From the NCBI GenBank assembly GCA_016717205.1, contig JADKGC010000002.1:1217869-1281868 (forward strand): a DNA stretch of 64,000 nt, read 5' to 3'. The notes under the pieces were generated by a model. It saw nothing but the letters and a program-made list of their open reading frames with translations. It did no database searches and was not told the DNA's origin. Shown piece by piece: positions 27,960 to 36,289 of this stretch (position 1 is the stretch's first letter; the number at the start of each line of letters is the position of its first letter). The translations under genes were made by a program, and so were the position numbers. Origin of the DNA: Candidatus Flexifilum breve (GTDB lineage Bacteria; Chloroflexota; Anaerolineae; Aggregatilineales; Phototrophicaceae).

Positions 27960-29414
27960 TCACGGTTTGCGCGACTCGCCCAACGCCACTTCACCTGTCT
28001 GCCCGTTGACCACTGCCGCGCGGATCTCGCCGTCGCGCTCGTACAGCGTCGCGATCCACACCGGGGCGAGGATCAGCGTGAAGGTCATTTGCAGCACATT
28101 GGCGTACACCTTCACCTCGACTGATTGGCCGCTGCCGCGTTCGTAGCGGTCGCGCATGGTCTGCGTGATGTGACTGCGCGCCGTCAGCGAGGCGGCATCG
28201 AAGTCGATGTCGTAGAGCGCCGCCGGGGTGCGCGCCAGCAGCTTGGGGTCGTAGGCTTGCGCTGAACTCAGCTCGTATTCGCTGATGTGCTTGAGGATTG
28301 GCGGTTGCTTCATGCCGAACACGGGCACGCCGACCATGCCATCCTGAAACTGGATATTCTCGTAGGGCTTGAACGTGCGCACCTGATCGCGGCTGTTGGG
28401 CATGCGCTGATCCGTGGTGGTCTGCGAGACATTGACCAGCGCGTCGAAGACCCACAGCGGCACGAACAGCCCTTCGATCACGGCGTGAGCGACGCGGTTG
28501 TCATCGAGCAGCCCCGCCATACGCTGATCCAGCTTGTTGAGGCGTTCGCGGATCGCCAGCTTCGCCTGATCCTCGGTCACGACGAACGGCAGCAGCGTAT
28601 CCGGCTTTTCCACCGTCTTGAGCGCGTCGCTTTCGATCACGGCGTTCGCCCCGCAGAAGGGGCACACTTGCGACAACCGCCCCGCCGGGATCGTGCGTTC
28701 GGTGCCGCACTGTTTGCAGCGCAGCAGCCGTTCGCCGATCACCCACTGCACAGCCTGTGCCCGCCGCTTGAGCAGCGCCACACCGAGCGTGCCACCTTCG
28801 CGGTCGCTGCGCTTTTCCAGCGGCGCAAGATAGCCGCAGAATTTGCACACCACGCGCCCGCTCGTCTCATCGACCGTCAGGCCGCCGCCGCACACCGGGC
28901 AGATCAGCGTTTGCGTGGTCGCCTTAACCGCGCCCTCGGCTTGCTGGCGGCGCGGATCCGCCGCCTGAATGGAGCGCTCGGCCTCTTCGGGCGTCATTTC
29001 CCCATTGAGCACCATGAGCAGCCGCAGCGCTTCAATGTGACCGGGATCGCGCGCCAGCACATCGTCGAGATAGTGCCGTTTCTGCGTGGGATCATCCGTG
29101 AGCTTGGCCAGCCACAGGTAGGCATCGACGAAATCGGGCTGCAAATCCACCGCCTGCTTGAAGATTTGCACCGCGCGCGTCGGGTCACCCTGCCACAGAT
29201 AGTCGTGCGCGGTCTCAAACACCGACTTGGTGCGCGCTTCCAGCTTGCCGCGGTAGGTGAGCGTGACGCTGGGGCGTTCGCCTTTGGCCTTCATGCGCGC
29301 CTGCGCTTCGTCGAGCGTTTCGGGGACACGGTGCTTATTCGGGCACACCCAGAACCCGGACTGCGTGTCGAGGCGCATGGGCTGCTGGCAGCGGGGACAG
29401 GCTTTTTCAGGCAT
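27960..29414 (-). CDS. Zinc-ribbon and TPR protein
   Basis: Uncharacterised 484-aa cytosolic protein. It has three Cys-rich zinc sites: CPRCQQPM with VCPNKH (5-28), CPVCGGG with CKFCGY (about 172-195) and CKQCG with CPFCG (about 232-256). Two TPR units (about 68-140; AVQIFKQAVDLQPDFVDAYLWLAKL) separate the first from the second. The C-terminal 230 residues look like a transporter-like or scaffold domain with VPLWVFDALVNVS and VFGMKQPPI, seen in large zinc-ribbon proteins of unknown role. Start MPEKACPRC at 29414. Likely a scaffold rather than an enzyme (inference). Confidence 0.7.
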   Translation of the reverse strand: MPEKACPRCQQPMRLDTQSGFWVCPNKHRVPETLDEAQARMKAKGERPSVTLTYRGKLEARTKSVFETAHDYLWQGDPTRAVQIFKQAVDLQPDFVDAYLWLAKLTDDPTQKRHYLDDVLARDPGHIEALRLLMVLNGEMTPEEAERSIQAADPRRQQAEGAVKATTQTLICPVCGGGLTVDETSGRVVCKFCGYLAPLEKRSDREGGTLGVALLKRRAQAVQWVIGERLLRCKQCGTERTIPAGRLSQVCPFCGANAVIESDALKTVEKPDTLLPFVVTEDQAKLAIRERLNKLDQRMAGLLDDNRVAHAVIEGLFVPLWVFDALVNVSQTTTDQRMPNSRDQVRTFKPYENIQFQDGMVGVPVFGMKQPPILKHISEYELSSAQAYDPKLLARTPAALYDIDFDAASLTARSHITQTMRDRYERGSGQSVEVKVYANVLQMTFTLILAPVWIATLYERDGEIRAAVVNGQTGEVALGESRKP

Positions 29415-29762
29415 AGCGGCATCCTTGAGGCGAATGAGCCAATCATGGTTTCAACGTCAGTTAGGGATAGTACCTATTCGCGTACTCTCTCACCCCCTAG
29501 CCCCCGCTCCCACGCCAGTGGGGAGCGGGCAATCGGTCTCCCCTCCCTGAATTCGGGGAGGGGCCGAGGGTGGGGTCGAATGCGAACGATAGCTGCGCAA
29601 TCTTGCGTTTAGGTAACTGCTGGATCGCTAGCTGACCTTGTTTTCAGTATAGGTGGGGTACGCACAAATTCGCCCTCAAGATACTGGGGGGAAATCCATT
29701 GTCAAACGTGCATTTATCCCGCATACTGATGCCATACTTACAATAAAGGGTTTAATTAATTG
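29415..29762. repeat. Intergenic region with two-lobed CCCC/GGGG repeat
   Basis: The 348-bp gap between divergent genes contains a two-lobed repeat at about 29488-29580 (CCCGCTCCCACGCCAGTGGGGAGCGGG, then CCCTCCCTGAATTCGGGGAGGGG, bounded by CTCACCCCC and GGGTGGGGTCG). The AT-rich stretch 29740-29762 probably holds the promoter and start region of the GNAT gene. No ORF of merit. Confidence 0.65.
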
Positions 29763-30335
29763 ATGACCACCACTGACCTGTTCGATTTCTCGGCGTTCCC
29801 CAGGCTGACCACACCGCGCCTTGTGCTGCGCGAGGTCGAGCCGACCGACGTCGAGGCGGTCTTCGCGCTGCGCAGCGATCCCGAAGTGCAGCGCTACAAC
29901 GGCGAGCCGATGCAAAGCACCGACGAAGCGGAAAAGCTGGTTGACGACCTGCGCACGATCATCTTTCCCAACAAATACGGCATACAGTGGGCGGTCACCG
30001 AACACGGTCAGGACAAGCTGATCGGCCTGTTCGGGCTGAACTACTGGGATCAGCACAACCGCCGCCTCGACCTCGGCTACGATCTCGCCCACGCGCACTG
30101 GGGCAAGGGCTATGCTTACGAAGGCCTCAAGGCGATCCTCGGTTGGGGCTTTGCTAACTTGAATCTGAACCGCATCGAAGCGCATGTCGTCGATGGAAAC
30201 GCGCGGTCAGTGCGCGTACTGGAACGCCTCGGCTTCCGCTTGGATGGTCGGCGGCGCGCCTTCTCGCTGGAACCCGACGGCCAATTCCACGACAGCCTGA
30301 TCTACGGACTGCTGGGCGCCGATTATGTGAAGTAA
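29763..30335 (+). CDS. GNAT acetyltransferase, RimJ/RimL-like
   Basis: 190-aa N-acetyltransferase using acetyl-CoA, with the Acetyltransf_3 pattern: TPRLVLREVEPTDVEAVFALRSDPEVQRYNG at the N-terminus, LIGLFGLNYWDQHNRRLDLGYDLAHAHWGKGYAYEGLKAIL (motif A, acetyl-CoA-binding loop HWGKGYA), then VLERLGFRLDGRRRAF. The target may be a ribosomal protein N-terminus or a small amine, not determinable here. ATG 29763 is preferred over TTG 29760. AAAGGG lies about 12 bp upstream. Confidence 0.85.
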   Translation: MTTTDLFDFSAFPRLTTPRLVLREVEPTDVEAVFALRSDPEVQRYNGEPMQSTDEAEKLVDDLRTIIFPNKYGIQWAVTEHGQDKLIGLFGLNYWDQHNRRLDLGYDLAHAHWGKGYAYEGLKAILGWGFANLNLNRIEAHVVDGNARSVRVLERLGFRLDGRRRAFSLEPDGQFHDSLIYGLLGADYVK

Positions 30336-30454
30336 ACGGCGTTCGCCGGCTCGTCTTCAACGAAATTCACACAGGGGCGGCTTCGCAAAAATTGGGGATA
30401 AATTTACAGGATTGACGAAGTGTTATTCAAAGCGAGGACCGAGTGTCAGGTATG

Positions 30455-30474
30455 CTGATAATTGTCCTTATCAG
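30455..30474. repeat. Inverted repeat before the TPR gene
   Basis: CTGATAA (30455-30461) and TTATCAG (30468-30474) around TTGTCC, 15 bp before the ATG of the next gene; it overlaps the likely leader and could be an operator or a small RNA hairpin. Confidence 0.35.
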
Positions 30475-30488
30475 CAGCAGGAGGCATT

Positions 30489-30893
30489 ATGCCTGGCAGC
30501 TCCTCGAAAAATTTCCGCACGGTGATTTTGCAGCAGCGCGCCGACCAACTGCGCCTGCGCATTCTCAATCAGGCCGACATCGATTTTGAGATGGACGCTC
30601 TGGTGATTCAGCAGTACCGCGCTCAGGCGCGTGAACTCGGCAACCGCGACCTCGAACTGCACATTCTCGGCATCGAAGCGCAACTGCATCTGGTCACCGG
30701 GCGCACGGAGGACGGCCTCGCCATCCTCGAAGAAGGGGTCGAACACGCCTTGGCGTGGGACAACCGCACCCGCTGGGTCGATTTCAAAGGCGCGATTGCG
30801 CGTGTCTACTCCGCGAACGGCGATTATGCCGCCGCGCAGTCTATCGACGCCGAGCTGCGCGCCGCGCTCACGCCATCGGTCGCCATGTCATAA
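30489..30893 (+). CDS. Small TPR-like helical protein
   Basis: 134-aa cytosolic protein of unknown function. ATG 30489 follows CAGGAGG with good spacing; the longer upstream frame is unlikely. It reads as a string of amphipathic helices, with two or three TPR-like units (LELHILGIEAQLHLVTGRTEDGLAILEEGVEHAL; WVDFKGAIARVYSANGDYAAAQSIDAELRAAL). Likely mediates protein-protein contact. It is monocistronic, with a repeat-derived terminator 28 bp after its stop. Confidence 0.75.
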   Translation: MPGSSSKNFRTVILQQRADQLRLRILNQADIDFEMDALVIQQYRAQARELGNRDLELHILGIEAQLHLVTGRTEDGLAILEEGVEHALAWDNRTRWVDFKGAIARVYSANGDYAAAQSIDAELRAALTPSVAMS

Positions 30894-30920
30894 TCCGGTC
30901 ATCCTCGGAAAAGACGCGCT

Positions 30921-30950
30921 TGTAGGGACAAGGCATGCCTTGTCCTTTTT
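30921..30950 (+). terminator. Repeat-derived intrinsic terminator
   Basis: The 20-bp perfect palindrome GGACAAGGCATGCCTTGTCC (30926-30945) is followed by TTTTT. It is preceded by TGTAG as in other copies of this interspersed family. Confidence 0.75.
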
Positions 30951-30976
30951 GTTTCCCTCGCAAAATGAGTCCAGCC

Positions 30977-31067
30977 TCACCCCCAGCCCCTCTCCTAAAG
31001 GAGAGGGGAGACAGGCAGCGTTTTCAAGTCCCCTCGCCCTTGGGAGAGGGGATTTAGGGGTGAGGCT
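30977..31067. repeat. Two-lobed CCTCACCC/GGGTGAGG interspersed repeat
   Basis: Outer arms CCTCACCCCC and GGGGTGAGGC bracket CCTCTCCTAAAGGAGAGG and a second CCCCTCGCCCTTGGGAGAGGGG lobe. A near-identical unit occurs at 35484-35574. Confidence 0.75.
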
Positions 31068-31112
31068 AGAGATTCTGGCTGGGGTGCGGTACGTTCATGT
31101 TTTGGATTTCCG

Positions 31113-31143
31113 AATCAAAAAGGGCGCACATCTGCGCCCTTTT
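31113..31143 (-). terminator. Intrinsic terminator of the PfkB kinase operon
   Basis: AAAAGGGCGCA (31118-31128) and TGCGCCCTTTT (31133-31143) form an 11-bp stem with a 4-nt loop. On the minus strand it is followed by TTGATTC, downstream of the kinase stop at 31162. Confidence 0.85.
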
Positions 31144-31161
31144 GCATTCTTCAAGCAGTGT

Positions 31162-32103
31162 CTACTGCGCGGCGAGGAACGCCTCGACCTGCGCGCGCGT
31201 GGGCAGTGACGGAATCGCGCCTTTGCCCGTCGTCGTGATCGCGCCGACCGCATTGGCGAAGCGCGCGATGCGTGCCAGCGAATCGGCATCCATCGGGAAG
31301 CCCTGTTCCAGCAGACCGACGAGTAAGCCCGCGACGAAACCGTCGCCCGCGCCCGTCGTATCGACCGCGTTGACCTTGAAGCCCGCCACGTCGATGCTCA
31401 CGCCGTCGCGCGTGTACAGGCTGACGCCCGCCGCGCCGCGCGTGACCGCGATCAAGCGCATGCCGTCGCGCCACAGCGGGTCGACCACGTGGCCGCCCGT
31501 CAGGAATTCGAGTTCTTCTTCGCTCACTTTGACCAGATGCGCGCCATCCAGCCCACCGATCAAGCCCGCGCGGGCGCTGTCGGCATCCGGCCACAGCGAC
31601 ATACGCAAATTGGGATCGTAGGAGATGAACGCGCCGTTCTTCTGCGCGTGGTGGATCGCCGCCAGCGTCGCCGAGCGGCTCGGCTCGCCAATCATGGTGA
31701 TCGAGCCATAGTGAAACACCTTGACCGTGTCAATTACACGGTAGGCGACATCCGCGGGCGTCATGAGCATGTCCGCGCTCGGGTTGCGGTAAAACATGAA
31801 CGAGCGTTCCCCGTCCGCGCGCAGCGAGACAAACGCCAGCGCCGTGCGTGCCGCCGCCGAGAAGGTCATGCCGCTGGTGTTGACGCCTTCCGCGCGCAGC
31901 ACGCCTTCGAGGAAGTGCCCGAATGGATCATCGCCCACCTGCCCGAGAAAGGCGCTCGGTTGGCCGAGCTTGGCCACGCCAACCGCGACATTTGCAGGGG
32001 CGCCGCCGGGGGCTTTGACAAATCCGGAGGCTTCGCCCACGGTCACGCCGCTTTCCAGAGCGACAAAGTCAATTAACAGTTCTCCAAAGGAGGCGACGCT
32101 CAT
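31162..32103 (-). CDS. PfkB-family sugar kinase, fructokinase-like
   Basis: Phosphorylates a sugar or nucleoside with ATP in the cytoplasm. 313 aa: N-terminal SFGELLIDFVALESG, substrate-binding KAPGGAPANVAVGVAKLGQPSAFLGQVGDD, the lid, and the catalytic signature VDTTGAGDGFVAGLL, whose Asp is the base. FEEL-type SEEELEFLTGG is also typical of fructokinases, but ribokinase-like alternatives remain. The frame is open back to 32334; ATG 32103 is chosen since it begins at the family N-terminus and follows AGGACAG. The 32115 gene is 11 bp upstream on the same strand, so they probably share a transcript. Confidence 0.88.
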   Translation of the reverse strand: MSVASFGELLIDFVALESGVTVGEASGFVKAPGGAPANVAVGVAKLGQPSAFLGQVGDDPFGHFLEGVLRAEGVNTSGMTFSAAARTALAFVSLRADGERSFMFYRNPSADMLMTPADVAYRVIDTVKVFHYGSITMIGEPSRSATLAAIHHAQKNGAFISYDPNLRMSLWPDADSARAGLIGGLDGAHLVKVSEEELEFLTGGHVVDPLWRDGMRLIAVTRGAAGVSLYTRDGVSIDVAGFKVNAVDTTGAGDGFVAGLLVGLLEQGFPMDADSLARIARFANAVGAITTTGKGAIPSLPTRAQVEAFLAAQ

Positions 32104-32114
32104 GGCAGACTGTC

Positions 32115-32480
32115 CTATTTGGGGAGTACCACGGATAAGGCGACGAGGACGACGACCAACGCGCCAGCCAGCACGAACATGCTGCGCACATCGCGCATCA
32201 CATGCTGGTACTGTTCGCGGAGTTGGGCTTCTGTGACGACGATGGTCGGGTTGCGCAGCGCCGCTTCCACCACCGACTGGGGCATTTCGCCCGCGTTCTT
32301 CTGGCGCCGTTCGGCATTGCGCCGTTCGCGCCATTCGCCACCTTCGGCGCGCTCCTGCTGCACTTCCTGCTGAATGCGCCGCTGAGCGGACGACACGGTC
32401 TTATACGGATTGGTGTAGGCGGAACGCATCTTGGCCGCCTGTTCACGGCTGGAACGCGATTTATTCGATTTGTTGGTCAC
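32115..32480 (-). CDS. Small tail-anchored membrane protein
   Basis: 121 aa, function unknown. The first 95 residues are very polar and basic (many Arg, Gln, Glu; a predicted coiled helix), and one membrane helix at about 97-118 (FVLAGALVVVLVALSVVL) ends the protein, leaving it tail-anchored with the bulk in the cytoplasm. It lies between sortase and PfkB kinase genes on the same strand. No family recognised. Confidence 0.7.
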   Translation of the reverse strand: MTNKSNKSRSSREQAAKMRSAYTNPYKTVSSAQRRIQQEVQQERAEGGEWRERRNAERRQKNAGEMPQSVVEAALRNPTIVVTEAQLREQYQHVMRDVRSMFVLAGALVVVLVALSVVLPK

Positions 32481-32513
32481 TGGCGGACTCCTAGCCTGAT
32501 AGCGCGGTCTATT

Positions 32514-33626
32514 CTAGCTGATTCGATCGGCAAAAACGACAATGCGCTGCGTGTTGACCTGATAGGGGTAGCAGGAGATCAGCGTGGCGGTCGCGCCCTG
32601 CCGGTTCTCCAGCACGCTCACATCGTTCGGGTCGACGATGCGCGTTTCGGTGACGCGGTAGGTGTGGATGCGCGTCTCCGTCTGCACCGTAAATTCATCG
32701 CCGATTTGCAGTTCGTCCAGACGGCGGAACAACTGCCCGTAGATGTCATTGTGCGCGGCAAACACCACGTTGCCGGTATCGTCGCCGGGGTTGATGGCGT
32801 TGGGGAGCTGCCCGACACCCTGCTTGAGCGCGTCGAGGTCGACGCCCTGCACGACGCTGCCGTTGATGTCGATACGCGGGATGACGATGCTCAGCGCGGT
32901 TTCGCTGGTGCGCGGCGGGCGGCTGATCGGTGGCTGCACCCACTGGCTTTCGACCAGCGGTACAAGGTGCGACGGGACTTCACTGTAATTGAACTGCGGC
33001 ACGCCGTTCACAAAGATGTGCCCGCCGGGCAGCACCACATTTTCGAGGCGCACGGTCGGCGTCGGCGCGATGGTCGGGATCGTCAGGCGGCGCTGTTCAT
33101 CGGCGAGCGCTTGCGCTGCCGAGGTCTCGCGTTCTAATGTCTGAATCGCTCCGAACAGGTTGACGGCGATCACGACGATGCCGAGCACCGCCGCGATTTC
33201 GACCACCATGAGCAGAACATCGAGCACGCGGCGCTGTTTACGTTTATTCCGCGGTTTGGGCGGTGGAGGGGTGTCGCCATCGTCGAAGGCGGGAGCGGCG
33301 GGGCGTTCGACCACGCGCGGCGTATGCGCTTCGGGCGGCACGATCTGGATCGGTGCGGGACGCGCTTCGGGCGCGGCGATCAAGGGCGCGTCTTCGATAT
33401 AACCGCCCTGCGTGAGCTGGGCGAGCGCGGCTTCGACCGGATCAAGCGGCTGGGGTGCGGGCTGCTGCTGCGGGACGGGTGCGGCTTCGACGGCGTCCGC
33501 CTCGACCATGCGGCCTTCGCGCTGCATCCGCGACAGGCGTTTCTGGCGTTCCTCGCGCTTTTTGATCGCGAGGATGCGCTCTAATTCTTCGATACTCAGC
33601 TCATCAACGGGACGTTTATCGCGCAT
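32514..33626 (-). CDS. Sortase (class D/E-like) with cytoplasmic Pro-rich domain
   Basis: Transpeptidase that attaches surface proteins or pilins. 370 aa: an N-terminal acidic/basic helix region and a Pro/Ala-rich segment, a basic stop-transfer (KPRNKRKQRR) before one helix (about 135-160), then the sortase domain. The catalytic His is in NVVFAAHNDIYG, the Cys in TLISCYPY, and the Arg in NTQRIVVFADR; TLISC agrees with the TLxTC signature. No LPxTG substrate gene is seen in the window. ATG 33626 (MRDKRPVDE) is chosen; it overlaps the methyltransferase stop by 11 bp, so the two are translationally coupled. Confidence 0.88.
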   Translation of the reverse strand: MRDKRPVDELSIEELERILAIKKREERQKRLSRMQREGRMVEADAVEAAPVPQQQPAPQPLDPVEAALAQLTQGGYIEDAPLIAAPEARPAPIQIVPPEAHTPRVVERPAAPAFDDGDTPPPPKPRNKRKQRRVLDVLLMVVEIAAVLGIVVIAVNLFGAIQTLERETSAAQALADEQRRLTIPTIAPTPTVRLENVVLPGGHIFVNGVPQFNYSEVPSHLVPLVESQWVQPPISRPPRTSETALSIVIPRIDINGSVVQGVDLDALKQGVGQLPNAINPGDDTGNVVFAAHNDIYGQLFRRLDELQIGDEFTVQTETRIHTYRVTETRIVDPNDVSVLENRQGATATLISCYPYQVNTQRIVVFADRIS

Positions 33627-34425
33627 GTTTCGAGACGACCGCGAACACTTCGCGTTCAAAGAACCAGCGGAACGGCGGGGTTTTGAAGAGCGCCCCGCGC
33701 AGCGAATCGATCACCGGGCTTTCGCCGCCATGCTGTGGCGGGCTTTCCAGCCATACCTTGCCGCGGAAGCCGTTGCGGCGCAGCGTGCGCCCCAAACTCA
33801 CCATCGACTGCTCGTTGACGTGTACGTGTTCATTGACCGACACGAGGAAGTTACGCGGATTTTTGGGGTAGTTTGCCCCCTGCCCCATCAGTGTGCGCAC
33901 AAAACGCACGACCGGGTAGGCGTAGCGGTCATACCAGATGTTGGGCGCGGTATGCACGATGAACAGGCCATCCGGCTTGAGCACACGATGCACTTCGGCG
34001 AGCGCGGCGTCCAGTTCCCACGGGTGCAGGTGTTCGACCACATCGAACATGAGCACGCGGTCAAAGCTGGCGGTGGCAAATGGGAGATTCTTCGCATCAG
34101 CCAGATAGACGGCTGTTTTGCCGGGGGTCACGCCGTTGAGCGGTTCGATCACCTGCTTGGACATGTTGACGGCGACTTCGGCATAGTCGATGCCGTACGC
34201 GTCCGCGCCGAGCTGCGCGGCGTGGCGCAGAATTTCGCCGCGCCCACAGCCCACATCGAGGATTTGCATCCCCGGTCGGACTTCCGCCAGTGAGAAGGCC
34301 GAGGCGAGGCGGCGCGAGAGCTGTTCGCCTTCGCTGGTGTTGAATTCGTCGTAGCCTTCGCAGGCGGTCCGGAAATATTCTTCAGTATAGAGGGTGGATG
34401 AAACGGGCGCTTTTTGCTTGTCCAA
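33616..34425 (-). CDS. SAM-dependent methyltransferase (class I)
   Basis: 269 aa, Rossmann-fold methyltransferase. SAM-binding motif I ILDVGCGRGEILRHA (about 56-70), acidic motif II in AYGIDYAEVAV, post-motif VLMFDVVEHLHPWELDAALAEVHRVLKPDGLFIVHTAPN. The N-terminal MDKQKAPVSSTLYTEEYF resembles proteins that modify glycans or lipids, but the substrate is unknown. Overlaps the sortase gene by 11 bp, so it belongs to the same transcript and may act on envelope material (inference). Confidence 0.85.
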   Translation of the reverse strand: MDKQKAPVSSTLYTEEYFRTACEGYDEFNTSEGEQLSRRLASAFSLAEVRPGMQILDVGCGRGEILRHAAQLGADAYGIDYAEVAVNMSKQVIEPLNGVTPGKTAVYLADAKNLPFATASFDRVLMFDVVEHLHPWELDAALAEVHRVLKPDGLFIVHTAPNIWYDRYAYPVVRFVRTLMGQGANYPKNPRNFLVSVNEHVHVNEQSMVSLGRTLRRNGFRGKVWLESPPQHGGESPVIDSLRGALFKTPPFRWFFEREVFAVVSKHAR

Positions 34426-34514
34426 CGTGCGTGATCGATTCCTAATCGCATGACTTTAAGTGCGATTATAGCCGACACCTCACCCCACGCCAATTGTCTA
34501 ATCCACCCACCCGC

Positions 34515-35255
34515 TCAACGCTGGCGGAGTACGAAAATCCCCCAGTTGAGGTAGCGCCGTCCATAGGCGAGATGGCTGCGCCGCTGCTGTTCGAGGAATT
34601 TGCGCCCCTCGGCGTATTCCGGATCGTCCGGGTTCGTCCGCAGCCATGCGTCGAGATTCCACCACTGCGGCGCGTAGTAGCGATCCCAGCCTTCGAGGGT
34701 AGCCAGCACCATCTCGACGAGTTCGAAGCCTGCCCCTTCAAACCGATCCAGCGTGCCGATCAGAGTGGCGAAATCGTCCGGACCAACGCCGAGCGCGGCG
34801 CAGGCTTCCGGCGGCGGCGTTTCGTTCCAGTACGGCTCACCGACCAGCAGCAGTGCATCTGGTTTGGCAGCCTGGCGCATCAGATTCAGCGTGCCGATCA
34901 AGCCGCCGCCGATCCATGTCGCGCCAATGCAGCTCACAACGTCAAAGGCGTGCGCTTCTGCCGCATACGCGCCCGCGTCACCCTGCACGATGGTCACGCG
35001 GTCGGCCACGCCCAGCTCGCTGATGCGGTCGCGCGCCGCGGCGGTGAATACGTGACTGAGATCCACGCCAACCGCCGAGATCCCCCAGCGCTGTGCCCAG
35101 CGGGCGATCATTTCGCCTTTGCCACAGGCGAGGTCAAGCTGGCGCTGCGCGGGCGTCAACTGGCAGATCTCCCCGAGGAGCATGAGCTGTTCATCGTTGA
35201 TGGGGTTGAGGATGCGATGGCTACCTTCGCCAATTTCATGAAAACGTAAGGACAT
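34515..35255 (-). CDS. SAM-dependent methyltransferase (class I)
   Basis: 246 aa. Motif I reads LDLACGKGEMIARWA (about 39-53), acidic residue in AVGVDLSHVF, motif post-I FDVVSCIGATWIGGG, and a substrate-binding EPYWNETPPP. The replacement of GCGxG by ACGKG is common in this subgroup. It lies 89 bp upstream of the 33616 gene on the same strand and might start that operon. Substrate unknown. Confidence 0.85.
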   Translation of the reverse strand: MSLRFHEIGEGSHRILNPINDEQLMLLGEICQLTPAQRQLDLACGKGEMIARWAQRWGISAVGVDLSHVFTAAARDRISELGVADRVTIVQGDAGAYAAEAHAFDVVSCIGATWIGGGLIGTLNLMRQAAKPDALLLVGEPYWNETPPPEACAALGVGPDDFATLIGTLDRFEGAGFELVEMVLATLEGWDRYYAPQWWNLDAWLRTNPDDPEYAEGRKFLEQQRRSHLAYGRRYLNWGIFVLRQR

Positions 35256-35377
35256 GAGCGTTCCTTTGTGACCTGTAATGAACCCGAATTATACCAAGTT
35301 AGCGTTGGAGAGTCGGTCTGACCCGTCACGAGAAATGGGTGATACTTGGCACATTCAGGCGGTCAGCAGCCAAAACA

Positions 35378-35410
35378 AAAAACCTCACCCGGGGGAGAGG
35401 TGAGGTTTTT
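35378..35410. terminator. Strong hairpin terminator
   Basis: AAAAACCTCACC (35378-35389) and GGTGAGGTTTTT (35399-35410) pair over 12 bp with a 9-nt loop. It lies upstream of the 35255 methyltransferase start and downstream of nothing on the + strand, so it is most useful to leftward transcripts arriving from yceI (35644-36189). Confidence 0.7.
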
Positions 35411-35483
35411 GTGAGCTGGCAATTGATTGCTGCGGAGGCATAAGGGTAAGTGCGTAGAAGACCGTGAAGTCTCTGTTTTTGGC

Positions 35484-35574
35484 CTCACCCCTGCCCCTCT
35501 CCGAACGGAGAGGGGAAACCGCACACTCGTGAAGTCCCCTCTCCCTTGGGAGAGGGGATTGAGGGGTGAGGCTG
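35484..35574. repeat. Two-lobed CCTCACCC/GGGTGAGG interspersed repeat
   Basis: The 388-bp gap 35256-35643 holds this copy plus the terminator. Lobes CCTCTCCGAACGGAGAGG and CCCTCTCCCTTGGGAGAGGG sit inside outer arms CCTCACCCC and GGGGTGAGG. Nearly identical to 30977-31067. No gene seen in the gap. Confidence 0.75.
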
Positions 35575-35643
35575 ATAGGATAACGCCCTTCTACGTAGCT
35601 ACCGGCATATATCGTCCTGATTCAGGTCAGGTTGTGGTACAGC

Positions 35644-36189
35644 TTACGCCTGAGCGGTTTCCGGCACGAGGATCGCTTCCACGTCGAGGTTCAGCTTGAT
35701 GTCCTTGCCGACGAGCACGCCACCCGCTTCGATGGCCATATTCCACGTCAGGCCCCAGTCTTCGCGGTTGATCTTGGCTTCGGCGCTGAAGCCCGCGCGC
35801 TTGCCGCCCCACGGGTCATTGGTCAGGCCGAGGAATTCCACGTCGAGCACGACCGGGCGGGTGACGTTGCGGATCGTCAGGTCGCCGTGCAGCTTGGCGG
35901 TGCTGTCGCTGGTCACATCAACGCGGGTGCTCTTGAAGACGATGTTCGGGTAGTTGGCGACATCGAGGAAGTCCGGGCTCTTCAGGTGACCGTCACGGTC
36001 GGCGAGGCCGGTGTGCACGCTGGAGGCGTCGATGGTCGCTTCCACGACGGTCGCAGCGGGGTTGGCCGGGTCGAACACGAGCGTGCCCGTGGGGGCGGCG
36101 TCAAAACGACCACGAACGGTCGTGACCATCATGTGACGGGCGGAAAAGCTGGCATAGGTGTGCGTCGGGTCGAAATTCCATGTAGCCAC
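35644..36189 (-). CDS. YceI family protein
   Basis: 181-aa lipocalin-like beta-barrel that binds an isoprenoid or other amphiphile in its tunnel. Typical landmarks: WNFDPTHTYASFSARHMMVTTVRGRF, TVVEATIDASSVHTGLADRDGHLKSPDFLDVANYPNIVFKST, LTIRNVTRPVVLDVEF and the late DWGLTWN. No signal peptide, so it is cytoplasmic here, unlike E. coli YceI. RBS CAGGAG lies 11 bp before the ATG. Its promoter is flanked by two copies of a 14-bp palindromic operator, and a TetR-type regulator is 450 bp away. Confidence 0.88.
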   Translation of the reverse strand: MATWNFDPTHTYASFSARHMMVTTVRGRFDAAPTGTLVFDPANPAATVVEATIDASSVHTGLADRDGHLKSPDFLDVANYPNIVFKSTRVDVTSDSTAKLHGDLTIRNVTRPVVLDVEFLGLTNDPWGGKRAGFSAEAKINREDWGLTWNMAIEAGGVLVGKDIKLNLDVEAILVPETAQA

Positions 36190-36225
36190 AGGTTCATCTC
36201 CTGATGAGTATGCTTAAATTCGAAA

Positions 36226-36239
36226 CGGACTGTAGTCCG
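36226..36239. promoter_or_regulatory. Operator copy 1, CGGACTGTAGTCCG
   Basis: A palindrome CGGACT-GT-AGTCCG just downstream of the yceI -10 box (its position fits the transcription start). Same 14-bp core, in reverse orientation, as operator copy 2. Confidence 0.65.
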
Positions 36240-36251
36240 GATATGTCGAGA

Positions 36252-36280
36252 ACTATAGCACAGGAGTTGGCGAATGTACA
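36252..36280 (-). promoter_or_regulatory. yceI promoter
   Basis: On the minus strand TGTACA (36275-36280), 17-bp spacer, TATAGT (36252-36257), 63 bp from the yceI start codon. The two operator copies lie immediately outside this core on both sides. Confidence 0.55.
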
Positions 36281-36289
36281 TAAGAGGAT

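Noticed and set aside
33412..34293. 293-codon ORF over the methyltransferase and sortase
   Set aside because: Antisense to two recognised genes; composition is a mirror of them.
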